Origin: Aliitabrizicola sp031425325
GTDB taxonomy: Bacteria > Pseudomonadota > Alphaproteobacteria > Rhodobacterales > Rhodobacteraceae
Reading direction: 5' to 3'
Assembly: GCA_031425325.1 (NCBI GenBank)
Contig: JANPJD010000064.1
Span: 20,225-84,224 of the forward strand
Length of the DNA: 64,000 bases
Part shown: positions 44,847 through 53,548 of the stretch, one piece after another
Layout: the number at the start of each line of letters is the position of its first letter
How positions within the stretch are numbered: position 1 is the first letter of the stretch
The notes under the pieces: generated by a model
Told to the model about the DNA's origin: nothing
What the model saw: the letters and a program-made list of their open reading frames with translations, nothing else
The model's database searches: none
Program-made: the position numbers and the translations under genes

Positions 44847-45611
44847 CAGGCGGAGTTTTGCTGCCGCCATCGCCGCGACCTGCCGAAACTCGCAGAACTC
44901 GCGAGGCCCGAAAGCCTTCTATCCCGGGCTGAATCAGACCGTTCGATCCCGGATCCGGTCCAGGAGTGCAACCAAGGTCCGACGTAACGGGCGGGTCAAT
45001 CCCGGTGACCGAGACCACGCCTGCGGATTGATCGCGGTCAGAAGTGAGCCGAGCCTGCTGCACAGCCCCCGCATCGCATCGACCGAGATGGAGATGGTCC
45101 GGAGCACGCTGCGCTTTGTCGGCTAACGGCAATGCGATCAAGCTCCGGGTCGAGGCTGCGTCAGACCGAGACCGACGAGAAGCTGTTCTGCAGGCCAGTC
45201 GATCGGTATCCCGCATACTCGACAATTCAGGGCGACGGCGATGCCACGGCACCACCTTCGTTCCCTTTGACCAGATCGGGCAGTCCGAACCAACCGCCCC
45301 TTGATACAGGGCCGAAGCTGCCCGCACTACCACGACGCGGTAAACGATCGTTCGGCATGCGGACCGGCCCACAACGTTGTCAAGGCAGGTGCCCCCCGAC
45401 CAGCGTCAGCCGGCTGCAAGGCCCACGTGGAGCGCTTCCTGCCTACGGAGTTACGGTTTCGCGGGAGCCCGAGGGTAAAACGCTCACACCGCCGAGAGGT
45501 GAAACGGCGCCCCCTCCCGTCGCCTCGCCCGAGGTTTAGGGCAGTTCAGCGCCAAGGTGAACCAACTCATCGATCGGGCCGAACGTGTTCGCCCGTTCGG
45601 CGCGTCAGGAG
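44847..45611. other. Gene-free gap between convergent fliP and flgI
   Basis: The two flanking operons converge, leaving 765 bases, which is long for this compact window. Open frames in it (45132-45539 on plus, 44806-45372 on minus) are rich in Arg, Pro and Ser, have no family motif and no ribosome site, and read like translated non-coding DNA. I could not identify a transposase or a flagellar pseudogene by eye. Apart from the hairpin at 45578-45601 I see nothing defined. Confidence 0.5.
45578..45601. terminator. Hairpin downstream of flgI
   Basis: GCCGAACG at 45578-45585 and CGTTCGGC at 45594-45601 form a perfect 8-bp stem with an eight-base loop, 11 bases beyond the flgI stop on the minus strand. 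No T-run follows. It is a likely terminator of the motB-flgE-flgK-flgL-flgI direction. Confidence 0.5.
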
Positions 45612-46709
45612 TCAGTTCACCACGAACTCGGCGTGAAGCGCGCCTGCCGCGTTGATGCTTTTCAGGATGTCGATCATGTCGTTGGGTGCCACGCCGAGGG
45701 CGTTGAGACCCTCCACCACTTGGGACAGGGTGGTGCCGCCCGGCACCACGGCAAGGCCGGTACCCGGGTCTTCCTCGATCGAGGCCTCGGTACGGGGAAC
45801 AACGATCGTCTCGCCGGGTGCGAATGGATTGGGCTGATCGGCTTCCGGTCGCTCCTGAACCCGCAGGGTGAGGTTGCCCTGTGCCACCGCGACGGCGCTG
45901 ATCCGCACGTCCTCCCCCATGACGATGGTCCCGGACCGCTGATCGACCACCACCCGGGCGCGCGATTGGGGTTCCACGACAAGGTTCTCGACCCGCCCCA
46001 AGACATGCGCCGGAGAGCGCATCCGCGCCGCCGCGACGTCCAGCGAGACGGTCCCCGGGTCGGTCATTGCAGCGATAGCCTGGCCGAACTCGCGGTTGAT
46101 CGCATCCTCAATCCGCCCCGCAGTCGTGAAATCGGGGGTCCGCAAGGCCAACCGGATCGAGGTCAGGCCGGAGAAGTCGAACTCGACCTCGCGTTCGACC
46201 CGTGCGCCCGAGGGGATAGAACCACCGGTCGGGACGCCTTGCACAACGCGCGCCGCCTCACCCTCGGCCGAAATGCCGCCCGCGATCACCGCACCCTGCG
46301 CCACGGCGTAGATCTGTCCATCCGCACCATTCAGCGGAGTCATTACAAGCGTGCCGCCACGGAGACTCTGAGCATCCCCGATGGCCGAGACGGAAACATC
46401 AACGCGGGCCCCTGCGCGGGCGAAGGGCGGAAGACTTGCGGTCACGAAGACGGCAGCGACATTCTTGGGGCGGAACTGCTCGCCCGTCACGTTGACCCCG
46501 AGCCGTTCCAGAAGGTTCGTCATGATCTCTTCGGTGAAGGGCGCGTTCCTGAGGCCATCTCCGGTGCCGTTCAGGCCAACGACAAGGCCGTAACCGACCA
46601 GATCGTTGCCCCGGACACCGTCGAACTCCACAAGGTCCTTGATGCGAATGTCGGCAGCGGGCGCCGGAGCCGCATGAACGAGGGCGAGCAGGAGGACAAG
46701 CCACCTCAC
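45612..46709 (-). CDS. flgI: Flagellar P-ring protein FlgI
   Basis: A 365-residue periplasmic P-ring protein with a signal peptide (LVLLLALVHAAPAPAA). The mature start RIKDLVEFDGVRGNDLVGYGLVVGLNGTGDG is the highly conserved FlgI N-terminus, and the C-terminus ending in ALGVAPNDMIDILKSINAAGALHAEFVV (quoted in part) is also typical. Its ATG overlaps the flgL stop by four bases. flgA, its chaperone, is not in the window. Confidence 0.97.
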   Translation of the reverse strand: MRWLVLLLALVHAAPAPAADIRIKDLVEFDGVRGNDLVGYGLVVGLNGTGDGLRNAPFTEEIMTNLLERLGVNVTGEQFRPKNVAAVFVTASLPPFARAGARVDVSVSAIGDAQSLRGGTLVMTPLNGADGQIYAVAQGAVIAGGISAEGEAARVVQGVPTGGSIPSGARVEREVEFDFSGLTSIRLALRTPDFTTAGRIEDAINREFGQAIAAMTDPGTVSLDVAAARMRSPAHVLGRVENLVVEPQSRARVVVDQRSGTIVMGEDVRISAVAVAQGNLTLRVQERPEADQPNPFAPGETIVVPRTEASIEEDPGTGLAVVPGGTTLSQVVEGLNALGVAPNDMIDILKSINAAGALHAEFVVN

Positions 46710-47707
46710 AAGTAGTTCGCCAGGCTGAGGCGCGAGAGGCGGGCGGTAACGGCATAGAGCGTGTCGAGCTGGCCTTCCGCGCGCGTCAGGGCACTTGCCG
46801 CCTCGTAACCGTCGACCTCAACCAGCGCCGACCGCACGATCCGCAGCGATGTCGCCTCGGCAGCGTTCCGGGTCTCGGCCGAAGCGATCCGCTCTTGCGC
46901 GATGCCCAAACGGGCGGCGAGTTCGGTGCGCGGTGAGGCAGAGCCGAGCAGGGTTTCACCTGCCCTGCGCGCGAGATGCGCCTGCTCGGCTACGTTGCCC
47001 AAAAGTATGCCCCGGTCGACGAGCGCCCCCATCGCAAGGCCCTTCAGCGTCTCGCGCAGCCCCGGATCGGCGGCTGTGGCGGCGAGGGAAACGGTCTCTC
47101 CCGGTGCGGTGGCGATGGGGTCGAGTGGGGGGCCACCCCGATAGGCGACAGTTTCGAAGCCTGCCGGGTCGCTGAACCAGGCATCGAGAGCAGCGCTTAC
47201 CGCATCGGCGGATTGAAGCCCCGCTACCGCCATGTCGAGGGCATCGAGGATTACGTCGGACTGGGCCAACGCGGATCTTCGCGTCTCGGTGCCTGCGAAG
47301 AGCGAGCGATCGCCGATCCGGCTGTTCAATGTCGCGACGGCCGAATCGAAGCGCTCCCGCGCATCGCGGCCTGCGGTGGCGAGGCTCGTCTGGTTTCCCG
47401 GCGATGCGGCAAGCAGAAGCGTGCTGGACAGGGTCTGAGCCATATCGCCCAAGCTTTCGAGAGCGACCTGCATGCCGTCGGCAAACGTCTTCGCCTCGGA
47501 TGTCGAGGTGCGATACGCCGCGAGCCGGGTGAGCGCACCGTCGATACCGTTGAGGGACGTGAAGTCGCCCTTCACCGCCCGTCCGGTATCCTGAACGCGG
47601 CCTGTCGTGGACTCGAAAGCCCGCCGGTCAAGCTCGGTCTTCAGAACGGTCGTCTGGTTCCGCAGCATGAAGCTGCGCGCAAGATCACCGATCGACGATA
47701 CTGTCAT
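46706..47707 (-). CDS. flgL: Hook-filament junction protein FlgL
   Basis: A 333-residue flagellin-like junction protein. The N-terminal helix region SIGDLARSFMLRNQTTVLKTELDRRAFE and C-terminal TRAEGQLDTLYAVTARLSRLSLANYL form the coiled-coil D0/D1 domains; the middle holds GDRSLFAGTETRRSA, a FlgL-typical segment. It overlaps flgI and starts one base from the flgK stop. Confidence 0.92.
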   Translation of the reverse strand: MTVSSIGDLARSFMLRNQTTVLKTELDRRAFESTTGRVQDTGRAVKGDFTSLNGIDGALTRLAAYRTSTSEAKTFADGMQVALESLGDMAQTLSSTLLLAASPGNQTSLATAGRDARERFDSAVATLNSRIGDRSLFAGTETRRSALAQSDVILDALDMAVAGLQSADAVSAALDAWFSDPAGFETVAYRGGPPLDPIATAPGETVSLAATAADPGLRETLKGLAMGALVDRGILLGNVAEQAHLARRAGETLLGSASPRTELAARLGIAQERIASAETRNAAEATSLRIVRSALVEVDGYEAASALTRAEGQLDTLYAVTARLSRLSLANYL

Positions 47708-47708
47708 G

Positions 47709-49166
47709 TCACATCCCCAGAAGCAGCTTGATCATGTCGTCAATCGTCTGCACGACCTTGGCATTGGCGCCGAAGGCCTGTTCGATCAGCAGAAGCTGCT
47801 GAACCTGCTGGTCGCTGTCGACGCCCATCGCCAACTCGTCGTTCCGCAACGCATTGAAGCTCGCCGACGAGAACCCCTGCTCGGACTCGGCGTCGAGCCG
47901 CCGGGCCGATATCCGCGAGAGGAGATCCGAAGCAAGGCCCGCCAAGCTGCGCTCGCCAGGCTCGAATTCGCCCGACAGCGGCTCGCGCTTTTCCGACAGG
48001 GCCTCCTGAAGCGAGCCTAGAATCCGCGAGGCTCCGGGAGAGCCGAGTGTTGCGGCCCCAAGCCCATCGCGCAACCGCCAAAGCGCGCCGCCCTGCGAAG
48101 GGTCCGCCGCCGTGTTTATCGTAAGTCGGCCAGCGAGGCCGGACTCGGTAGCTGAATCGAAGACGGCGCCGCCATCCGTGAAAAGACCCGGCTGACCGGC
48201 GGCAAGGGACGGATCACGGGCCGGGTCGGCGAAGCGCGCCATCAGGTCGCGCGCAACGGCGTCGAGTTGGGCCTGCAGGGCCGGGGCATGGGTATCGCGG
48301 ATAGCGAAATCAGCCGCGAGCGTGCCCCCCTCCATCTTGCCGTTCGAAACGCCGAGCGTCACGGCCCGTCCATTCATCGTCAGGCCGGAAAGGGCCCCCG
48401 TGTCGACCGTCATGTCGGCCGTCACGAGCCCGACCGGCACGAAACCGAACACCGCCGGGCGCCCGTCGAGCAGGACCGCACCCCCCGTCGTCACCAGCGC
48501 GACCTCGCCGTTGTCGCGCGCGATCTCGCGCACCGGCACGATCCCTGCAATTCGGTCGATCAGCTGCTGACGCTGGTCGAGAAGGGCCGAGGCGTCCCGG
48601 TCGGCGGTGACCTGACGGAGGATTCTCGCGTTCAGGATATCGACCTTCATCAAGGTCTCGTTGAGGACCGCAACATCGCGGGCAATCCGGTCGTCGGCCC
48701 TTGCACGCTCGTCCTGGACGGCGTCGGTTGCATCTTTAAGCTGTGCTGTGAGCCCCTGGGCTGCTTCGAGCACATCCGCGAGGCGCGGCTCGCTGTCGGG
48801 GCGGGATGTGGCGGCGAGCAGCGCACCCTCGAGATTCTCGATGTTCTGCCCCAGCGAGCTTGAACTGTCGGGCGTGCCGACGGCGGATTCCATCCGGGTA
48901 AAGTGGTCGACCGTGACGCCCGCCCCGGCAGAACCCGCCTGGGCCACACGCCTGTCCGAAAGAAGCACCAGGTCGACCACGCGCAGGACGCCCGTGACCT
49001 TGACGCCGCTGCCCGAGCCGCCGACGCTTCTGGCCGACAGTTCGAGCTCGCGGCGGCCATAGCCATCGGTCAGGGCGTTTGCAACGTTGGTCGATACAAG
49101 CTCGGACGCCCGCGACGTGGCCTGAAGACCCGAGAGCGCGCTGGAGAGGCTGGTGGAAAGGCTCAT
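47709..49166 (-). CDS. flgK: Hook-associated protein FlgK
   Basis: A 485-residue HAP1. It starts SLSTSLSSALSGLQATSRASELVSTNVANALTDGYGRREL (quoted in part), the rod/hook-family N-terminal domain with the N-x-x-TxGY pattern, and ends with NALRNDELAMGVDSDQQVQQLLLIEQAFGANAKVVQTIDDM, the matching C-terminal helix. The middle is variable. flgK, flgL and flgI are tightly packed, flgE is 20 bases upstream. Confidence 0.95.
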   Translation of the reverse strand: MSLSTSLSSALSGLQATSRASELVSTNVANALTDGYGRRELELSARSVGGSGSGVKVTGVLRVVDLVLLSDRRVAQAGSAGAGVTVDHFTRMESAVGTPDSSSSLGQNIENLEGALLAATSRPDSEPRLADVLEAAQGLTAQLKDATDAVQDERARADDRIARDVAVLNETLMKVDILNARILRQVTADRDASALLDQRQQLIDRIAGIVPVREIARDNGEVALVTTGGAVLLDGRPAVFGFVPVGLVTADMTVDTGALSGLTMNGRAVTLGVSNGKMEGGTLAADFAIRDTHAPALQAQLDAVARDLMARFADPARDPSLAAGQPGLFTDGGAVFDSATESGLAGRLTINTAADPSQGGALWRLRDGLGAATLGSPGASRILGSLQEALSEKREPLSGEFEPGERSLAGLASDLLSRISARRLDAESEQGFSSASFNALRNDELAMGVDSDQQVQQLLLIEQAFGANAKVVQTIDDMIKLLLGM

Positions 49167-49186
49167 CTCGGTATCCTAACGTTCGT

Positions 49187-50491
49187 TCATCTTTTGATGT
49201 TGGATGTTTCCTGAAGCATCTCGTCGACAGTCTGGATGACCTTGGCGTTGGACGAATAGGCGCGTTGTGTCTGGATCAACTGGGTCAGTTCGGCCGCAAC
49301 GTCTGTGGCCGACTCCTCGCGTGCGAAGCCGAGAACCGACCCGGTGGGTCCGTCGCCTGCGTCCCACAGGAACAGCGGGCCGCTGTCGTTGGAGATCTGA
49401 TAGGTCTGGTTGCTGTTCGCGATGAGGCCGTTGATGTTCGGCACGTCCACGAGCGGGATCTGGTAGATCCGCCGCGTGAAGCCCTGGTCGTAGATGGCAT
49501 AGAGATCGCCTTTCTCGTCGATCTGGACCGAAGTCACGTTCGCCACGGGTGATCCGTTCTTCGACACCCCGGTCAGTGCGAAACTGTCGGAAAGCTGCGT
49601 CATGCCTTCGGGGTCGCCGGGCGAACCCAGGGTCAGATCGATGGGACCCCCGGCAACGGTTAGGCCGACGCGGCCGGTTATCGGATCGTAGGCCCCGCCC
49701 GAAACTGTTGCGACAGAGAGGAGAGTGCCACCGGACCCTCGGCTGTCGTCGAAGGTCAGCGTGTACTCGCCCACGACCGCACCGCCCGAAGCGGAGTCCC
49801 GCAGTACCAGCGTCCACTGGTTCGATGAGCCTGCGGCGGGAACGGTCGGCGTGAAACTCGCGTCGATGGTTTCGGCAGTTCCAAGGTTGCCAAAATACTC
49901 GACATTAAGCGACTGCACTTCTCCGCCGGCACCGGCAGTGGTCTCTGTGGCCGGCAGGTTTACGGCAAGACTGATGCGCGTCGTCGGGTTGGCCGCAAAT
50001 TCGTTCAGTCCGATCCGCACGGGCACCAGACCGCTGGGACTGACCCGTGAGTTGTTCGGGATCGTGCCGTCGGAATTCGCAGGCCAGCCCATAAGCACCA
50101 TGCCGGATTCTGTCCTAAGAAGGCCTTCGGCGTCGGGGCGGAACGAGCCGGTCGTCATCAGGCTGAGGGGGGGCGAGCTTTCCCCCCGCTCGACCGCGCT
50201 CGCGGTCGTGACCGGCAGCATGCCCCGCCCGTCCACCGCGATGTCGGTGGCATTTGAGGTGCTGACGAGCGGTCCACGCTCGTCGATCAGGCGCATGGTC
50301 GATACGCGGACGCCGCCCGCCGAATAGCTGGACGTATTGCCGCCTTGCAGCACCATCGCATTGAAATCGACATCGGCCCGTCGGTAGCCATACGTCGAAG
50401 AATTCGCGATGTTGTCCGAGATCGTCGCCAGGCGTGTCGCATTGGCATTGAGTCCGGCGACCCCGGCATTGAGCGAGGAAGAGATTGTCAT
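49187..50491 (-). CDS. flgE: Flagellar hook protein FlgE
   Basis: A 434-residue hook protein. The N-terminal rod-family motif (TISSSLNAGVAGLNANATRLATISDNIANSSTYGYRRAD in part) and the C-terminal TDVAAELTQLIQTQRAYSSNAKVIQTVDEML (in part) form the D0/D1 core. The middle domain is beta-rich (GGAVVGEYTLTFDDSRGSGG). The ATG at 50491 follows AAAGG by eight bases; an upstream ATG at 50512 is less likely. A CtrA-like box lies 50 bases upstream, so flgE-flgK-flgL-flgI probably form one operon starting here. Confidence 0.95.
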   Translation of the reverse strand: MTISSSLNAGVAGLNANATRLATISDNIANSSTYGYRRADVDFNAMVLQGGNTSSYSAGGVRVSTMRLIDERGPLVSTSNATDIAVDGRGMLPVTTASAVERGESSPPLSLMTTGSFRPDAEGLLRTESGMVLMGWPANSDGTIPNNSRVSPSGLVPVRIGLNEFAANPTTRISLAVNLPATETTAGAGGEVQSLNVEYFGNLGTAETIDASFTPTVPAAGSSNQWTLVLRDSASGGAVVGEYTLTFDDSRGSGGTLLSVATVSGGAYDPITGRVGLTVAGGPIDLTLGSPGDPEGMTQLSDSFALTGVSKNGSPVANVTSVQIDEKGDLYAIYDQGFTRRIYQIPLVDVPNINGLIANSNQTYQISNDSGPLFLWDAGDGPTGSVLGFAREESATDVAAELTQLIQTQRAYSSNAKVIQTVDEMLQETSNIKR

Positions 50492-50540
50492 CAGTGCGCC
50501 TTTCTGCAGCAAGCGTTGTGCACACCATGCGACCGCTGCC

Positions 50541-50555
50541 TTAAGATGCGACTAA
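50541..50555. promoter_or_regulatory. Near-consensus CtrA box upstream of flgE
   Basis: TTAA (50541-50544), seven bases, then CTAA (50552-50555) is TTAG-N7-TTAA when read toward flgE, seven of eight fixed CtrA positions. It stands 50 bases before the flgE start in the 77-base motB-flgE spacer and is the mirror version of the box at 41592. Confidence 0.65.
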
Positions 50556-50568
50556 CGACGCCGGGGCT

Positions 50569-51417
50569 TCACCGGTCTCGTCGCAACAGGATCACTTCGA
50601 TCCGGTTGTTGCGTGCCGCCATCGGATTCGCGGTTACGGGCATCCGGTCGGAAAAGCCCGCGATCCGTTGGATGCGCGACGGTGGCAGAGACGCTGATTC
50701 GAGCAGGAGGCGCATCTGTTGAGCCCGCTCGGACGACAGCGTCCACGCGGGATTGCGGATCAGGGTGATCGGATAGGACCGGACGTGGCCCTGCACCGCC
50801 ACATCGTTACTGGCGAGGCCGATTACTTCCGCAAGCAGGGCCGCAAGATCTCCGAGGATCGGCTCGGGCGTTGCAGTATCGGTGCTGAAAAGCTGCATGT
50901 CATCGAGGTCGAACAGTTCGATCACCAGCCCTTCGTCCGTGACGCGGGTCACGACATGGCGCAGCGCGCGTTCCATCGTCATGCTCTCGCCGCCCTTCGC
51001 AAGCAGGGCCTGCTCGACCCGCTCGAGCGCGGCGACCTCGCCTTCGGTGCCCGTCCGGTCACCTTCGCCCGGGGTCGCATCCCCCTTTGCCTGCTGTTCG
51101 GCCGCGGGGCGCATAGCGGCGGCACCGGTTCCGTTCCGCGCGAACACATCCTCGGAAAAGATGCTGTCCCCGCCGAACGCCCCATCGCCGCCGCCGGAAA
51201 TCCGGTTGATCGGAATCGTCGGATTGAAGTAATCCGCGATACCCTTTCGCTGTTTTTCGGTCGTCGCGTTCAACAGCCACATCAGCATGAAGAAAGCCAT
51301 CATCGCGGTGACGAAGTCGGCATACGCCACCTTCCAGGCCCCGCCATGGTGCCCGCCGCCCTGAATGATCTTCTTCCGCTTGATGATGACTGGCGCGGCG
51401 TTCGACTGCCCTGCCAT
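50569..51417 (-). CDS. motB: Flagellar motor stator protein MotB
   Basis: A 282-residue MotB. A basic tail (IIKRKKIIQGGGHHGG) precedes the single membrane helix with the proton-binding aspartate at residue 34 (VAYADFVTAMMAFFMLMWLL, split here). The plug and linker region is Gly/Ala-rich (70-125). The C-terminal OmpA-like peptidoglycan-binding domain contains VQGHVRS, LSSERAQQMRLLLESA and MAARNNRIEVILL. motA is about 10 kb away rather than adjacent. The gene is complete and of normal length. Confidence 0.95.
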   Translation of the reverse strand: MAGQSNAAPVIIKRKKIIQGGGHHGGAWKVAYADFVTAMMAFFMLMWLLNATTEKQRKGIADYFNPTIPINRISGGGDGAFGGDSIFSEDVFARNGTGAAAMRPAAEQQAKGDATPGEGDRTGTEGEVAALERVEQALLAKGGESMTMERALRHVVTRVTDEGLVIELFDLDDMQLFSTDTATPEPILGDLAALLAEVIGLASNDVAVQGHVRSYPITLIRNPAWTLSSERAQQMRLLLESASLPPSRIQRIAGFSDRMPVTANPMAARNNRIEVILLRRDR

Positions 51418-51563
51418 CCCGTCACCCTTCCGTCACCCCGACGGCAGAATGAGGCATCCAGGATGAAGGCGGGCTTAACCTTCGGCATTTTAGATGCTTC
51501 AAAAGAGCGGGGCCGGCTTTGGTCAGATGGCCCGGCGTCGTGACTGCGCCTGGGAGAGTGCCG

Positions 51564-52406
51564 ATGACCCTTTTCCTCGGGATTGACGGTGGCGGCAGCG
51601 GCTGCCGCGCCGCCCTCTGCGATCGTGACGGGACAGTGATTGGCCGGGGCGAAGCGGGGCCGTCGAATATTGCATCGGACCCGGATGGCGCCCGTCAGAG
51701 CATTCTGGCCGCCGCGGCACTTGCCATGCCGCCAGAGACCGATCCGATGGCGGTCGAGGCGGTCCTCGGCCTTGCCGGGGCGAACGCGGGAAGCGACCTC
51801 ACGGCCTTTGCCGCTTCGCTGCCGTTCCGCCAAAGCCGGATCGTCTCGGATGCCGTGACGGCAATCAAGGGCGCGCTGCGGGACGATGACGGCATCGTCG
51901 CGGCGCTTGGAACAGGCTCGGTCTTCGCATCACAGCGAGGCTGCCACATCACGCAGATCGGCGGATGGGGGTTCAGCCTGGGCGACGAGGCCTCGGGTGC
52001 CTGGATCGGCCGCGAGGTGCTGTGGCTTGCGCTGCGGGCGACCGACGGGATGGCGGGAGACACCCCGCTGCTACAGGGCTTTCGGGACCGGATGGGCGGT
52101 GGCGACGGCATCGTACGGTTCGCGGCCCGCAACCGCGCCGAGGAGTTCGCTGCCCTCGCGCGCGAGGTGATGCAGTCCGACGATCCGGCCGCACAGATCA
52201 TCAGAACCCGCGCAGAAGCGGAAATCCTCGCGTACATTAACAGGCTCGCAGGGGATGACGCTCTTCCGGTGGTCTTCACGGGCGGCCTCGGGGCCGCATT
52301 TGCCGACCGGCTTGCGGATCGGTGCAGGGTGCAAAAGGCACAGGGCAGCCCGCTGGACGGGGCGCTCTGGTTAGCGCGGACGTCTGGACAAGGACGGCGT
52401 ACATGA
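51564..52406 (+). CDS. BadF/BadG-type ATPase, probable N-acetylglucosamine kinase
   Basis: A 280-residue ASKHA kinase. The phosphate-binding loop LFLGIDGGGSGCRAALCD starts it, GLAGAN and VAALGTGSVFASQRG form the second and third ATP motifs, and VVFTGGLGAAFADRL the adenosine motif. The WGFSLGDEASGAWIGREVL segment is the family's GlcNAc/MurNAc-kinase-like region. The ATG at 51564 is 21 codons before the first motif of the longer frame. Its TGA overlaps the nagA start, strongly implying a shared amino-sugar pathway. Whether it prefers GlcNAc, MurNAc or another sugar is not determined. Confidence 0.86.
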   Translation: MTLFLGIDGGGSGCRAALCDRDGTVIGRGEAGPSNIASDPDGARQSILAAAALAMPPETDPMAVEAVLGLAGANAGSDLTAFAASLPFRQSRIVSDAVTAIKGALRDDDGIVAALGTGSVFASQRGCHITQIGGWGFSLGDEASGAWIGREVLWLALRATDGMAGDTPLLQGFRDRMGGGDGIVRFAARNRAEEFAALAREVMQSDDPAAQIIRTRAEAEILAYINRLAGDDALPVVFTGGLGAAFADRLADRCRVQKAQGSPLDGALWLARTSGQGRRT

Positions 52407-53548
52407 CCCGGACGATCCTGAAGGGCGCCACGGTGTTCGATGGCGAGCGGCTGCACGACGGCAAGTCGGTTGTCCTGCTCGACGGGCGGATCGACGCGCT
52501 TGTGCCCGAGGCCGAGGCGCAGGGCGACACTGTCCTTGACCTGACGGGCTGTACCCTCGCGCCGGGCTTCGTCGATCTGCAGGTGAACGGAGGCGGCGGG
52601 CGGATGATCGACGACAGGACCGACGTCGCGGCGATCCACGAGATCTGCGCGGCGCATGCGCGCCTTGGCGCGACCTCGATCCTTCCGACGCTTGTGACGA
52701 CAACCTTCGAGGGTACGGGCCGGGTCATCGAGGCTGGGGTCGCTGCCGTTGGCACGGTACCCGGCTTTGTCGGCCTGCATCTGGAGGGTCCGCATCTCGA
52801 TCCGGTCCGCTGCGGCGCGCACGATCCGCGTCTGATCCGCCCGATGCGGGACGATGACCTCGTCCGCTTGCTGGACGCTGCGCGAAGGTTGCCGGTCCTG
52901 ATGCTGACAGTCGCACCCGAAGCGGTCAGCAACGCGCAGATCACGGCGCTGTCCGGGGCGGGGGTGATCGTCAGCCTCGGTCACAGCAACTGTACTGCCG
53001 CCGTGGCGCGGCGGGCCATCGACGCTGGGGCGCGCTGCGCGACGCACCTCTTCAACGCGATGAGCCCCCTGACAAGCCGCGAGCCCGGGCTCGTCGGGGC
53101 CGTGCTGGACGGAACGATCCCGGCAGGCCTGATCGCCGATGGGCACCACGTCGCGCCCGAGGTCATGCGGATCGCGCTGGCGGCCCGCCGGGATGGCATC
53201 TTCCTTGTGTCGGATGCCATGGCCGTGGCCGGAACAAGCGCAACCGAGTGCCGCATCGGAGACCGGGTTATCCGGCGCAACGGGGGCCGTCTGACTCTTG
53301 CCGACGGCACGCTTGCGGGGGCCGACATCTCGCTGCCCGAAGCGGTGGCTGTCCTCGTGCGGTCGGGCATCCGGCGCGAGCGGGCACTTGCGATGGCAAC
53401 CTCGGTTCCCGCCGAGGTCGCTGGTCTTGGTCACAGGATCGGGCGGATCGAGCCAGGAAGGGGCGCCGACCTTGTTCTTCTTGGCCCGGACGGCGGGCTG
53501 AGACAGGTCTGGCAGGCCGGACGGATGATTCTTTCCCCGACCGTCTAG
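52403..53548 (+). CDS. nagA: N-acetylglucosamine-6-phosphate deacetylase
   Basis: A 381-residue NagA amidohydrolase. PGFVDLQVNGGGGRMI replaces the usual metal motif of the superfamily in NagA. GLHLEGPHLDP (catalytic glutamate), SLGHSNC (metal His), ATHLFNAMSPL, LIADGHHV and FLVSDAMA (catalytic aspartate) all follow in the correct order. It removes acetate from GlcNAc-6-phosphate in the cytoplasm. It overlaps the kinase (ATGA), so kinase and deacetylase act in sequence. nagB is not here. Its TAG shares the tetranucleotide CTAG with the stop of the convergent esterase. Confidence 0.95.
   Translation: MTRTILKGATVFDGERLHDGKSVVLLDGRIDALVPEAEAQGDTVLDLTGCTLAPGFVDLQVNGGGGRMIDDRTDVAAIHEICAAHARLGATSILPTLVTTTFEGTGRVIEAGVAAVGTVPGFVGLHLEGPHLDPVRCGAHDPRLIRPMRDDDLVRLLDAARRLPVLMLTVAPEAVSNAQITALSGAGVIVSLGHSNCTAAVARRAIDAGARCATHLFNAMSPLTSREPGLVGAVLDGTIPAGLIADGHHVAPEVMRIALAARRDGIFLVSDAMAVAGTSATECRIGDRVIRRNGGRLTLADGTLAGADISLPEAVAVLVRSGIRRERALAMATSVPAEVAGLGHRIGRIEPGRGADLVLLGPDGGLRQVWQAGRMILSPTV

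Noticed and set aside
44806..45539. Open frames of 188 and 135 codons in the fliP-flgI gap, considered as a transposase or regulator remnant
   Set aside because: No DDE, helix-turn-helix or other motif could be read, and there are no terminal inverted repeats or target duplications.
51475..51480. TTAACC upstream of motB as a third CtrA site
   Set aside because: Only a half-site; the partner at N7 spacing matches two of four bases.
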